Shown: positions 11,630-23,759, counted from the first letter of the stretch. The stretch is DNA of 64,000 nucleotides from Ceratothoa steindachneri (GCA_963969495.1 OZ018321.1:102983578-103047577); one strand, 5' to 3'. A program made the numbers and translations. The notes: generated by a model not told the origin, from the letters alone.

Positions 11630-11844
11630 AAACCACCTCTCTAGGTTAAATAGTTACATATCGAAATATAGCCGTTTTAAGCTACTGGCGGCCATTTTCG
11701 ACGCCATCTTGAAAATTATGCCTTTCCTGAAACTAGGTTTTCTTAGATTTTTTGTATGTTAATAAGCATGCCCAATAGTACCAGAATCCATTGAAAAATC
11801 TTTTGAAGCAATTTGTTCAGGGTCAAACTTATGTTCACCCGTCT
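11630..11844 (-). repeat. right long terminal inverted repeat
   Basis: Reverse complement of the 7,981-8,205 arm. It holds the mirrored blocks ggcggccattttcgacgcc, cttgaaaattatgccttt and ttttgaagcaatttgttcag. Confidence 0.8.
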
Positions 11845-12004
11845 ACAATGTAAATGGCAGGTCAAATGGGAAGAGGAATGGGGGCTGTATATTAGCGATC
11901 TCTATCTGTACGTCATTAGCAGTGATAAAGCGATGCTTACTAGATACAAAGCCGCCCCTTATTTGCATGCACTCGAAATGCAATGTACTAGATATAAAAA
12001 CTGA

Positions 12005-12152
12005 GAAAATATCGAACTAATTAGTAGGAAACGTAAAAATATCAAACTAATTAGGAAGAAAAAACAAGTAAAGGGAAGAAATGTAAAACTGTCCAACTAA
12101 TTAAGAGGAAACGTAAAAATATTGAACTAATTAGGAATAAACGTAAAAATAT
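12005..12152. repeat. about 30-bp minisatellite with CTAATTA core
   Basis: Roughly four units of the form aaatatcgaactaattagtaggaaacgta are arranged in tandem; the second unit carries a 20-bp insertion. Each unit contains an actaatta core, a homeodomain-type site. The array lies just outside the right end of the 7,981-11,844 element. Confidence 0.7.
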
Positions 12153-12440
12153 CATCTGTAAAATGTTCGCTTCGATCAGAGGACCCAATCGCAAGCAAAA
12201 GTGATCTCAATCCCTGAAGGTAACTTTTCTAGTAATCAAAATGTAAAAAAAGTCGGGAGAATTTTTTAATTAAAATCTTTGAGCTAAAGTTTTTTTAACA
12301 GGTCGTCACTAGGAGACGTTGTTTAAAAATAGTGAGTAAAAATGCGTGGCATAAATACTGCCCCCTACATAGTATTTAATTTTGGTATATTGTTGGTTGC
12401 ATGTTCGGTATATATTTATGTCCTTTTGTCTTTTATGATT

Positions 12441-12444
<4 letters not shown>

Positions 12445-12502
<58 letters not shown>
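12445..12502. repeat. (TA)n microsatellite
   Basis: Uninterrupted alternating TA of nearly 60 bp. It produces a spurious YIYIY open frame. Confidence 0.95.
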
Positions 12503-12509
<7 letters not shown>

Positions 12510-12634
12510 CCAGCCTCGTGTTCATTCTTTGAAAACGTCTTTAAGAATAAAGACGAAAGCACTCTGAATCATTTTTCACTTTTCCTTTGTGGGTGTATCT
12601 GCATAACTTTGACTCACGTGCATTTTGTGAGCTT

Positions 12635-12638
<4 letters not shown>

Positions 12639-12689
<51 letters not shown>
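12639..12689. repeat. (AT)n microsatellite
   Basis: A second alternating AT tract of about 50 bp, separated from the first by 136 bp of ordinary sequence. It runs directly into a mariner-like terminal sequence at 12,690. Confidence 0.95.
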
Positions 12690-12691
<2 letters not shown>

Positions 12692-12850
12692 TTGTCCATA
12701 AAAGACTATACGTATTCTCTTTATAACCACATATAAAATTTAATTAACTAAGCCGAGTGCTCAAAATGTTCCCCAGCTGCATGAATGTACTTCTGTATGC
12801 GTCGGCTAAGGCTTGGATTTGTTTATCAATGACCCGGAATAGCTTAGGCG
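12690..12850 (-). mobile_element. mariner-like 3' end fragment
   Basis: Starting at the edge of the AT array, the sequence gattgtccataaaagactat resembles IS630/Tc1-mariner ends that begin with a 'gtgtccataaa' motif. Read on the minus strand, 12,850 to 12,770 encodes FRVIDKQIQALADAYRSTF, similar in pattern to the C-terminus of mariner-type transposases (R.QACI.A.G.HF). Only the end survives. Mariners target TA dinucleotides, which fits the position in a TA array. Confidence 0.45.
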
Positions 12851-12859
12851 ATTAACCGA

Positions 12860-14160
12860 ACGTAGGCTAGTCACCCGCTAGGTTACATCGAGACTTATCT
12901 TACGTCTCATCCCACGATACAAACTCTCCATTATTATTAAACTTTGCAGTCGGTCTCAAAAATGCCTATTGGATCCAATATGAATCAATAAATAAGAAAT
13001 AAAAAAAAACAAACGATACTTAAAAATTAATTTAAATTTGTCGAGAACGACGTAATTTACCGAAGGAAAAATTTCGGCTACGAATTAAAAAAAAATATTT
13101 GAAATGGAAAAGAAATATCTTTAAAAAATTCAGGACCTGAAATTAGTTTTTGCGTAAAAACAGCTTGAGAAAAGGTTTCCATAAAAAATACAAACAAAAT
13201 TTCGTTTGGAGAAACAATTTTTAACTTTCACTGATAAACAAAGTTAATGGAGCGAGTTACAAAATCCTCATTATAATTTGGAACCTTAGGTAAAAATCGA
13301 AATCAGAACAACATGAACATACTGAGATACAGGATCTACCAGCATTGGGACCTGTATCAATCTTAACAAACTATTCCTAAATTTCAATTTCTTTATGACA
13401 CCAGAAAGGTTCAGCCTAAACACTATCATGAGATCCGAAGTCCTAAATAATCCTACAAATTACTAACCGACCTAACTCTCATGAGACGCAAATCCGACCC
13501 TCTGGCCAGCAAAATTAACTAGGCACAAAAATCTTGGAATCCTTCTTCTGTGCGAAATCTTAGGTACCAGAAGACCAGTTCCACAACAAGAACTACAAAT
13601 AAAAAAAAGTTCCACCGAAGCATTCACCACACGACAAGTACTCCCAAGGAAAGGTACTCCGTGACAAGTTACCATGTGACAAATATTCCTATGACAATAA
13701 AAATTAAATAGGGTAATCATATGGTTGTCAAAAGGTTCTCGAAAGAAAAACAAATCCAACTCAACTGTGGATCCCATCTATTGACCTCTCGCATTAGAAT
13801 CCTGACATTACCTCTAAGTGAACATGAACTAAAAGCACCAAGGTTTTTAGTTTGTAGGGATGGCATGCTAAATTTAATGGCAAGATTTAATGGCAGGGAG
13901 AAAAGATAAATATAATATAACCAATAAGACTATTTTCTATCCGGTGAAAAAAAGTGTCACACCCTAGAGGGCGCGGCTTCCCAGGCAGGTAGCCGCCTAT
14001 CCTAATTTAGACGCATTATTCTACACACGCCTGAGCACGCTATGAGTAATCTTCCTCTTCCATACGTAGGGCGAAGTATTTGCATCGAGAAATCAAGCTT
14101 AAAAAACAAGGGATAAGAGGTATAAAGTATTAGCAGGGTTCCTGGATATGTAGATTGTAG
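12860..14160. other. no recognisable gene
   Basis: AT-rich sequence with a 101-codon frame on the minus strand (13,777-13,472) and a 62-codon frame on the plus strand, neither with motifs I recognise. I see no repeats beyond short A-runs. Confidence 0.5.
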
Positions 14161-14169
14161 AAAGCTTAT

Positions 14170-15230
14170 AATCGTGTAGATAGATAAGCATTAAAGCAAA
14201 TGCTAAAAATGTAGAGAGTGAGTGGCAAACTATTGTTAGGTCTGAAGAATATTTATCGTGAAAGTAAGACGTACGTTAGAGGTGTAAGTTAACCTTAATA
14301 TGTGGTTTGACAAACAATGGATGTAAGGAAGGGGTGTGTGATGTCGCCATGGCTGTTTAATATCGTTTAAGGATAAAGAACTGAGAGAAGTACGTATGGA
14401 AATGAGGGAAAGGGGTGTGAGATTTATGATGATTGGTGAGAAGTGGGTTGCATCTATGTTGTTATATATAAATATATATATGTTGATGACTTAGTCTTGG
14501 TGGCTGAGAATGAGAGATATTTGTAAATGTTGATGGAAACATGACGTGGTGTGTCGGAGAAGAGAACTAAAGGTGAATGCAACAAAAGTAAGGTACAAAA
14601 TTGTATTTAGCGGTGAGAATGGGTAGATTGTAATATCTGAGTTCGTTGTGTCACACTTGAACATGTGTGAAGTTTTAAGCACTAGGTTGGTTTGTAAATG
14701 ATAGTGGTACGGATGAAGATTACAACCACAAGGTTTAAATGATAGAAAAGTGTGGCAATTTGAGTGTTAGTGGAGGCTAAGGGTTTGAATGTGAAATGTA
14801 CATTGGAGTTTACTGAGAGTATGTTTGTATCTACTTTGGTGTATAATACTGAGACTATTGTATTGGAGACGAAAGAAAGATCTTGAGTGAGAGGTATACA
14901 AATGTTAGAGCGATTGTTTGTGTTCGAAAGATAGATAGAGTAATGAACGTCTGGGTAAGAAAAATCTATGGTGGAAAGAAATGTGTGAATAAAGTTGTGA
15001 CAGTTTTTGGAGATGGTATGGTAAAGAGAATATAGAGAATGAGGGACAATCTGCGAAAGGGTTTGGAAGACATAGAAACTGGTGGGTTAATTATAAAAGT
15101 GGGGGCTTGAGAGATAAATGGCTGACTGAAAAGGGAGTGGATGATAGATGTGCAGGGAGAAGGTTTGTGAGGGGACGTACTTGAGCTAGAGATGAGCCGT
15201 GACTGGAGTAGATGATACATTACATGACAC
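14170..15230 (+). pseudogene. RTE-like LINE reverse transcriptase, C-terminal part
   Basis: The plus strand reads, across frames, QGCVMSPWLFN-like sequence (14,325-14,370), then KDKELREVRMEMRERGVRF, then YVDDLVLVAEN-like sequence (about 14,478-14,512) holding the catalytic D-D of reverse transcriptase. Next come REL.VN..KSK (14,560-14,590) and the thumb region with SETIVL (14,840-14,875). The tail reads KGVDDRCAGRRFVRGRT near 15,140-15,180. This order is typical of the endonuclease-reverse-transcriptase LINEs common in crustaceans. Multiple stops and frameshifts make it a pseudogene. It is 5'-truncated with no endonuclease domain in view. Confidence 0.75.
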
Positions 15231-15401
15231 ACCATTACCATAATGACGACGGTGATGGAAAATAAGATAAAATGAAGTAGAAGTATAAAGGTTAGGTAAG
15301 TTGTAAAAAAAAGAAAAATACAAAAGAGTATGGGTGACAATGACGCGAGTAGCGAGCATTGAGAGAGCGCATTGCCAGCTGTGAGGAAGAAACAGATATC
15401 T

Positions 15402-15719
15402 TAGGGCAGGGGGTTCTAAATAGGGCTCCCATAAGGATTCTTAACCTGGGTGCTTTCTCCCGTAGGGGGGGAGCGAAACAAGTCTACCAAGGGTACGCGA
15501 TGTTGCACTCAGAGATGTTTGAACTTTAGGATGTAGGCCGCGATTATACTTGTTTATTTACCTTAGGGATGTAAATTCGAAATATAAATGGAAACCACAA
15601 AGAAGTTTTAAATGATAACCATAAAATCGTTTTTTATGATATTGGAAACAGGGGTTTGAGAACATCTTAGTGCTTTCTAAAGGGTGCGAATATGGAAAAG
15701 GTAAAGAACCTCTGCCCTG
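15402..15719. mobile_element. hAT-type MITE, 318 bp
   Basis: The left end tagggcagggggttct and the reverse complement of the right end cagggcagaggttctt match in 13 of 16 positions. Subterminal segments share a gggtgc motif. The interior has no coding capacity. The flanking 8-mers agatatct and agttatga match at 5 of 8 positions, compatible with an old hAT 8-bp duplication but not proof. A second ttcttaacctgggtg block inside the left end suggests a small internal insertion. Confidence 0.6.
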
Positions 15720-15729
15720 AGTTATGAAA

Positions 15730-18240
15730 TGCCCCTTCATACACACAATTGTTCAACTCTAATATTTTCCCAAAGCAGTGAAGTGGCCTCACAGCAAAGA
15801 AAATTATGTCACATGATTTTTTTTATTAAAATTCACAAAAAATCCCTGAAATTATTTCAAATTACTTTGTAAAATAAAATGATATTTACCATTAAAAGTA
15901 CCATGAAATGAGCTATCCTGCTGCAGACAACATCTGGACCATTAACATAATGATTTAAAAGTGTTATAAAAGCGTATGGTGTTTGATTTAACATTTTTAT
16001 TAAGAACGAGATTACTTGGTATTCAAGTTCGGCAGAATAAAGAGAACTAAGGATGAAAGAATGCAAAAAGATAAGAATTTACGAAACTGTGGGAATTAAG
16101 AAAGAAATGAATAGGTAGCTTTGATTAGACCCACGATTCTGGGGTCAAAAGAGCAAATTTGTTCAGCTTGTTGGTGCTGTCAGGAGAGAATCAAAAGAAA
16201 AGAGCTCCTACTCTCTGGCAGAATGATTGTTACGGTCACATATCAATGTGTTGCAAGGTATTAACTACAAGAAACATTTATATCATGTCTGCAAAAGAAT
16301 TGTAAAGAAAGTGTTAGAGTTGGGAAAATGTTCAGTGAACAGGTTCACTTCCATTTACGTGAGGTATATTTTTTCTTTCGATTCTTACTTCTCCTATTTT
16401 CCATTTTCGTCTTGCCATTTTCCCGTGCCCCCTCTTCAACTTATGAAAGATTTACCCGAAAACGCAAGCTCGGCCAGGGCCACAAGAGGGCGCCCGAATG
16501 AATCAATAAACCTCTCGACAGATTGCATCAATTTTTCATTAAGATTGGCAAATCTGAGTGGTTTAAAGCACCTACATGAATGAACGTTCAGACCTCCTTT
16601 ATTCCACCAAAGTATGGTGGACAGACGCAAGAATACATCCAAATTTTCGGATAGACCAAAAGAGAAATTAGGCTTAATATGATGTAAAACAATTCATCCT
16701 ACAGAGGTACTCTGGCCAAGAACAAGATTAGAGGTCAGATATTTGCAAATTTGGCCCCCTTATGGTGTTTCTCTTTTAATAAATTATATCAATAATAAAG
16801 CCGCAATTACAAAGGCCTGCAATAATAATCCTTATCTTAAAATATTGGGTACAGGAAGTCAGATTTGAAAATTCCCGGTACGTGATTACATATAGAAGTA
16901 AAGAACTCATATTGGAAGCCGAAAGCCTTCGTGCGGGATGTTATAATATAGCTTAAGATCCAATGAGAGGTAGAGCGTAAGGGACCTGTACCCTCTGTTA
17001 GAAAACCAGCTTATCGTAGTAATGTGTAGAAGCGTCGATAACACGTCTATCAAATGACTGGATGAAAGTAATGGGAGAAGTGAATTCCTTTCGAACAACG
17101 TAAAGTTCATTGTCCCGGATTAGGTTTGTAAAGATCAGCGGAACCCCAAAATAAGACGGAAAAGTTAGCTACCATGAGAGGTCTCTTTTTAAGAGATAAA
17201 TAAAGTTGAATTTTTAAATATAGCATATAATTTTAAATAAACAAAAAAATAACATATCACTAGGTTATCAGTAAAAAGAAATAAATTGAGGAACATTTAC
17301 ATGAATTGATATTGAGTATCAACTCTTCCAAAGGTAACATGAAATTCCTGAATATCTAAATAAAAAAGACTTCTATCCTAGCATATTCTTGGTATGTGCT
17401 TTCTGCTTGCCCCCAAAACTTCACCAATTTATAGCTGGCAAAAGATTTTTAAATGTAATTGGTTTAAAAATATCTTCGTAGTTAGAGCGATTCATAATTT
17501 GAAGTTGTGTATCTAACAAATATATGTCAAGAACTAATCACTAAATTTATATAAATAAATTAAGTTCTTATGACTACTAAAGATGTATAGGTTATTTTAA
17601 GCTCCTAACTTAGGTTGTAAATACAAGAAGATCTAAAAAATGGTTTATGCATGTAAACTATCCCATGTGCTCTGTACCTGCTGATCTTTGAAGTGTACAT
17701 TTTATCAAGTATGGTACTTGCTTCTAGGATTCTTGCCTCATCATTGAGCTGTACAATAAAATATGAGGCAACACGAAAGCTACTTAAATAGAACACAATT
17801 TTTGCATAATGATATACATCTATGTTGCGTAATATGTATATAGGTGCAGTTCAAATGAGTATATAATAGCTAGGTGACACCAATATGGACAAAATAAAGC
17901 TTTGTATGTTATACCCAAACTTAAATTTTCCAGGAGATAATTTGATTAAGGTTGATTCGACACTTTGCTTTCTCATATTGTCATTAGAGAGATTTGCTAC
18001 AAATTCACTTCGTAGCATTTTACGTGTTAGTTTAAGAAAGATATTATTGAATAAAGTACTGAATGTATTTGGGACGGTTTGTTTGAAAAATTATTTGTTT
18101 TCTTTCTTGTAGGATATGCGATACATGACTATTGATATTTAGTCAGAGGCTTGGCTTTTTAGTAACACATTTTTGTCTATCGTGTAAGCTGTGAACTATT
18201 TAACGTTAGTATATCTGAGGAGGTCTTTTAATTATAGGTT
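15730..18240. other. no recognisable gene
   Basis: AT-rich DNA with scattered frames under 120 codons. The longest, at 16,227-16,583, shows no motif. I see no transposase homology, RNA gene or tandem repeat. Confidence 0.5.
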
Positions 18241-18272
18241 GCATGGCAGGGCGATATAGCGGTAGGTGGTTT

Positions 18273-18621
18273 GGTAAACCTGAAGATCCATACCTCGCGA
18301 GGTTCCCCGCTCACATTCCCATAATATTTCGCCAATTTCCTAATATGTTTCACTTAACTGTCACATGAACTAGGGTTTTACTACTTCAGTTTTACCCAAT
18401 GTTATATTGTGTTTGGTTACTAGAAGCCTATTTCGAGCCGTACTATGGGTTACTATATGGGGGGCGTATCTCCCATACCCCCACTCGCTACGCTAGCCCT
18501 CAGAAACAAGTGATAAAACGACAGTTAATGAGGCATTTATGTGAAATATATTGAGAAATGGACGAAATATTATGGGAATGCAAGCGGGGAAGCTCGCTGG
18601 GTATGGATCTTCAGAATTACC
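18273..18621. mobile_element. foldback / inverted-repeat element
   Basis: Arms of about 81 bp at 18,273-18,353 and 18,541-18,621 are inverted copies. They share ctgaagatccatacc, ttccccgct and cattcccataatatttcg. A 190-bp spacer lies between. The left arm and the bases before it (18,250-18,312) also carry tRNA-promoter-like boxes, tagcggtaggtgg and aggttccccgctc. Two tRNA-derived SINE copies in head-to-head orientation are therefore an alternative to a foldback transposon. Confidence 0.65.
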
Positions 18622-18639
18622 GTTGGTTTATTATCATGA

Positions 18640-20990
18640 TGGTGTTTGTGGTTTTCTATAAACGTAGTAAGCTTCTATTTCTTATCCCCAGCGCTCTCAG
18701 TTAAGTTCAAAATATTTGATCGCCTTCTTGTATGTATTTATATGTACTATAAAGGCATCTTTTTAAGGATCTAATCTTGAACGTAACTAGTATTTATGAT
18801 ACAAGTATTGTTTATCATAATCGTCATCTCATAAGTGTCATTGGTAGGAAAATTCCTTTAAGAATTTTAAGATTCCGAGTTGAAATATACATCGGTTCAT
18901 CATGTTGCAAAGACACTTAATATGGTAAATAGGGATTCAAATAGCTAGTGAGCACCGTAACAGGTGGTACATTTGTTGGGGGAAATCATAAAAAAGCCTG
19001 TGCAACTAATGGTAATGTTGGGAGAGATTTGGATAAATATTATAGTGCTCTTTCTTACCCTAGTTAACCTCATAATTGGTGGAGGACACCTAAATCTTCC
19101 AACATGGATATTAAGTTTACTATGACTCCTTTACCTGATAATGATGGAGGCATGTCGCGCCTCCTTGGACTAACCTGTCGAATAATTTCTAATTCGTATT
19201 GTTAAATGTAATGAGTTCAAGAAATTTAAGTGAGGCGCTAATTCTTTTTTAATTAAAACTTAGACTGACCTTTTAACTTTCCCTTTAGGTTTGTTTTATT
19301 TATTTCTAAAAACTATTCGGGAAACCATTTTTTTACATTTTTCTCTTGCTATCATACCAGCCTATTTTCCCTACTGATGTCTTAGGGGTTGGTTTTCATT
19401 TTACTTTACCAGATGGATGGCAATTCATCAGCAATAAAAATAATAATATTGATGATAAAAATAATAATAAATTAAATAGCTACAATTCTCCTTTCTGTCT
19501 GGGGCAAATATGGCAATACTACGGGTGCCATTGAATATTCAAGGAGAAGGACGAAGGAAAAGGAGGAAAGGAAAAAGGGGGGAAGAAAATATTCCGAATC
19601 TTACCTTATTCCAATTATTTCTTTAAAAGTGCCATGAAATAAAAGGTCCCAATCAATTACGCACTTGAGTTGCAACGCTTCAGAACAGAGGTTTGTTATT
19701 GATAGTGGTAGTACTCACACCTCTTCGGTAGCTGAAAAGGGTGGAACAAAAACTGGAACTTTCTCTCCTCTTTTCAAAAAGGTCTGTCTATGATTATTTG
19801 TTTCACGACAAAAGAGTATTTTAGTTAATTAAATTAAGCACAAGTTAATATGATAACAATTATGAACCAATCTCATACACTGCATCGACAGTACTACAAC
19901 TACACGAATATCGAATTCACACAATAAGTAAGGAATTTTGCACATATCACAGCTTTATATCATATCATTTAACGGAAAAAATTGCACAAAAATACTGAGC
20001 TACTCGGCACCAACCACTCACCTTGAACGCTTAAAGTCAACTGGCTTTGCTTATCTTTCGCAAATACATATCTGGATTCCAACTGGCACGAGTTACAGGC
20101 CATCACCATATCTTCGAAAGCATATTTTATTCTTTTCGTTTTAATTCCGAAGAAATAATCAACGAATGCAAAGTGTTGATATAAATACAGTCTTCTATTC
20201 TAGATTGAAACAAAAATTAATTTCATCATACTCAATTCGAGGATTTTCTCTCCTATGGAGTCACAAGGCCATACAGGAACTTCAAAATTATCGAATATTA
20301 TAGTTAAATATTCATGTTCATCATTTTTTCACATTCCTATCTTATGTATTTATTAGACTTCTTGTTTTTTGTTTTTTTTTATTACTTATTTTTATACGTG
20401 CAGAGTAAACTTACCAAGCTGAATTACACTAAATCCCTTTTCTATCTTATTTAACCTAAAAAGGATAAAGGAAACTTAGAGAAAGTGGAAAGGAGAGAAG
20501 GGAGGAATACAGGAAAAGGAACACAAAACCTTTTAAATAAGACAACTAAATATGTCAAGTTTGGAAACGACAAGACGAGAAACAGCGCTCTCTAGGCTGG
20601 GAGGAGAGGTGTCAAAGGAATAACAAGGCGAGAACAACTTAAAGTTTGCTTAAAAATTCTTTTGACTGACATAATCAGCAGCGATATTTTCATTCAATGA
20701 AAAGTGACTTTAATTCTAGCTTATAGAGAAAAGAGGCAAGTATGACATGAAGTACAGCCCCAGCCAGCAATTTTCGGAGAACTAAAATTTTCTTTATTCC
20801 TTGCATATGTCTATGGATATGTAAGGTAGGCTTACATGCATGTACCCAATATATCTAGAAAGCAAAATAATTATAATTTAAATATCTAAAATGACGATGC
20901 ATTTGAAATATATGAAATCCTGGTATCGGTATGCGGTAGGTTACTGTCAAAATGTCTTCATATAACATATCCTATTTTTTTATTGATATG
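18640..20990. other. no recognisable gene
   Basis: AT-rich sequence with an ataataata-type low-complexity patch near 19,430-19,475. Small frames only. Nothing recognisable on either strand. Confidence 0.5.
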
Positions 20991-21048
20991 ATATTCCATG
21001 TCAACATGATCTGATAATGATATGATAATGGCAGAAACACCTAACTAT

Positions 21049-22000
21049 GCCGTGAACGAAAGAGGTCTGCACGAAGAGAGTCTCAGTTGTCGACAAATCT
21101 TTCGGAGTGTCGGCAGATCACATTTCGCTGTTGCCGAAGTGTTAAGGAGGATCGGAGAAAGTGAGAACATCCAAGACCGACCTCGTTCCGGATGACTCAG
21201 AGTCAATATGCAACGTGACGACGGGTGTCTGCGTCGCATGATGCTTCGGGAGTGTAAGGAAACAGCAACCAGTTGCAAAATAAATGGACAGAGGAAACTA
21301 TCTGTCTCAGACTGCTTACTCTAGTCCTGAGGTCATGTAAAGCTCGCCAGAACCCGCTGATCAAACTTCAGCAAAATCAACGTGGACTGGCTGGGGAACG
21401 TGATCACTGCAACTGGACCCTGCGTCAGTGGGGACTTGTCTTATGGTCTGACTAGTTCACGTTCCAGTTGTTCTCACCTTCAGGCAACGTTGGATTCCGC
21501 AGGAAGTCAAGGGAGCAGTGGAATTGAGAGCGAATAGTGTCAACAGTAAAATATATTGGCCGTTCTGTAATGGTATGGAGATGCATGAAAAGTTCATAAA
21601 TGTGCCGTCTCACTGTTTGTAATGGCACCATGAATTCAGAGAAGTACCAGGCTGTTCTGAGAGATTATATGCTGCCTTCAGCCCGAGACCTCTCCATAAA
21701 TGCCAGGAATGTGATTTTCCAGCAGGACAATGCCCGCAACCACTATATAGTGGTTGCGGGACAACAATATCACGGTGATGGACTGGCCACCTCAGTCTCC
21801 GGATATGAATCCATTGAAAAGCCCCTGTCAGGAGCTGAAAGGGGCTCTAAGACGTCGTCAGCCAGCCTTAAATGAACAACTGAAAGCAGTCATCACCGAT
21901 GAGTGGACCAGAATCACACCCTCCAGGTGTCTCACCGTCATGGACAGCATGCCTCGAAGAATAAATGCTCTCATCACTGCCAAGAGAGTGTCGACGTGAT
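21049..22000 (+). pseudogene. Tc1-like transposase remnant
   Basis: The plus strand starts with NERGLHEESLSCRQIFRSVG (helix-turn-helix-like region). It continues through ENIQDRPRSG and RVNMQRDDGCLRRMMLREC, the second DNA-binding segment and GRPR-like linker of Tc1 transposases. The catalytic part appears at 21,700-22,000: QQDNARNH gives the second Asp. In the frame of 21,754-21,999, DNNITVMDWPPQSPDMNP leads to the glutamate-containing region, then LRRRQPALNEQLKAVITDEW, then RCLTVMDSMPRRINALI. Frame changes and stops between blocks, including one directly after RPRSG, show inactivation. In relatives the C-terminal DDE is DD34E. Terminal inverted repeats were not identified. Confidence 0.85.
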
Positions 22001-22009
22001 ACTGAACTT

Positions 22010-23370
22010 CCTGTATCAGTTTGGTGGTGCTATAATTTTCGTTGTGCATCATCTGATTATGTGTTATATGTTGCTGATGTTGCATGTTGCTCTAAATTTG
22101 TATTTTGTTCATTCTTTTTGATTGTTTGGGGCATAAATAACTTATTGTCATTTAATCTTCCTATTTCATTGTTATATTCATATTGATATGCAAATAAAAA
22201 CTTTAGGACAGTATTTAAATAATGTCCGACCATTTGCGAAGTGTCCGAAATCTTGCAAAGAGGTTCAGAGTGAAAATAAGTGTAAGAGAGCGAATAGCCA
22301 AATTGAAAAATTCCGGATCATTTCTCAGCCACTTTTTCTTCATTTACATTCACTCCAGGTGTACCAAAAACTGTACTTATATTCTCTTGTTTTTTCACCA
22401 ATTCCTCCATTCATATCTCCTACACCCATCAAAAGACCACCATACCTAATTCTATCAACCAGTCGTCCTAAGCCATTTCAGAACCCCTCATTATCAACTT
22501 CATTTTTATCATTACATTGTTCTTAAACTAAAACCACACACAGTTTCTCCCAGATAATTATTGAGCACATACACTATTATTACATCATGTCACTTTTCAG
22601 TCAAAATCACTGTTACACCTTCTTTACTCCTACTCCTCTGATTCACAACCGATTTTACCATTTTAAATCCTTTGCATTTCATACCACCTCTTCCCTCTTT
22701 TCCGCATCACATAGACCACTACATTCCACATAACCACATGGTTTACCAATCGACATGGATTAACCCACATTTGTACTGCATTCATAAAACAAATCTTTCG
22801 GTGGATCAGTTTCTAAGGCCAGCGACCCGTATCAGTTTTTAGTTGCCTTTTATGACACGCACCTGAGGACGGTAGTAATATTCTTTCTGTCCTATTACCA
22901 AAGGTCAAGTATATCAAGTGTAAATTAGGAATAAAAAAAATTAAATAACCAATTGCTCAAGACATTCATAGAAAATGCTTATTTTACTAGATTGAAAATC
23001 GTTCCCGATTGGAAGCTCAAATATAGAAGTGCTAGGATTAAAAAAAAGGTCCTAGAAATCAATTTATCAATAAAATTTAATAAATTTACGAACATATAAG
23101 GTTGAAGTATTCATTGCTGTCCAAGACTAGAAAACAAAATAGCAAAAATCTACATTTTCGTGAAATTACTGTTTTAAATTCCCTGAAAATTGCACAGAAT
23201 ATTTTTTCAGGCATCTGATAGTGTTCAAGTTTCATTTCATAGAAAAATAGATACAAAAATTAAGACCCAATAAATATATGTTTGAAGAAAGAATACGTCC
23301 ATAAGCTAGAGAACGATATGTATAAATGGAGATATAGCCAGAAAACTTAATTATCATAGGCAATTGACCA
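22010..23370. other. repeat-derived sequence, no gene
   Basis: A pyrimidine-rich stretch from 22,350 to 22,750 resembles untranslated LINE sequence. Near 22,820-22,910, gccttttatgacacgca.c leading to attcttt is like the 3' ends of LINE/SINE repeats I recall from decapod crustaceans. No open frame is informative. Confidence 0.35.
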
Positions 23371-23379
23371 AAATAGTTA

Positions 23380-23700
23380 TAAGAGGCAGACCCTTGTTTT
23401 GAATGATTTGAAGAGATCTTCAGTCGCTAGACTTCAACAATTTGTGACATAGTTTGAATGTGATTTCATTCCATTCTTCTTCCATTCTCCGCCATAGATC
23501 TTCAACCTTCATTGGTTTCCGATCCATAGCCTCCTCACGGAGTATCTTCCATAGATTTTCTATTGGCTTTAAATTAGTGCTCGGCGGCGCAAGCTATTTC
23601 ATCTATGTTTTCAGCCTCCAAGAACTGCTTCACCATCTTTTATGTGGCATGTGGCAATGTCATGCATTAAAATAGGCCCACTTGGAGAGAGGGGATCACA
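23380..23700 (-). pseudogene. Tc1-like transposase, C-terminal fragment
   Basis: On the minus strand, the catalytic-end block reads KPIENLWKILREEAMDRKPM, followed by KVEDLWRRMEEEWNEI and CHKLLKS. In intact relatives 'NP(I/L)ENLW' contains the third catalytic residue. Upstream, near 23,600-23,690, CHIKDGEAVL corresponds to the degraded 'DNDPKHTS' region. A frameshift lies between the two. The wording differs from the 21.0-22.0 kb copy, so this is a separate Tc1 lineage in the opposite orientation. Neither terminus was found. Confidence 0.75.
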
Positions 23701-23759
23701 TGGTCCTAGAGCAGTTGCTTGTATACAGCAGCGTTTATTTCGGCGCGTAAAAGCACGAC

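Larger units (their letters stand above)
7981..11844 (+). mobile_element. 3.9-kb long-TIR DNA transposon-like element
   Basis: Inverted repeats of roughly 200 bp face each other at 7,981-8,205 and 11,630-11,844. Shared stretches include ccctgaacaaa.tgcttcaaaag, aatctaagaaaa.ctagttt, aaaggcataattttcaag.t and ggcgtc.aaaatggccg. Between them sits one degraded plus-strand gene (8,711-11,206) of an uncharacterised multi-copy family. The arrangement is that of a class II transposon carrying its own gene. The nuclease-like domain recalls the Academ superfamily, some lineages of which I recall as encoding an XPG-like nuclease. That link is inference. Target-site duplications could not be fixed because the outer edge is blurred: beyond the ccctgaaca block only an aga.gggt match remains. 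Confidence 0.7.

Noticed and set aside
12342..12701. 119-codon ORF with long YIYIY stretches
   Set aside because: It is produced by two (TA)n arrays read as Tyr-Ile codons and has no other features.
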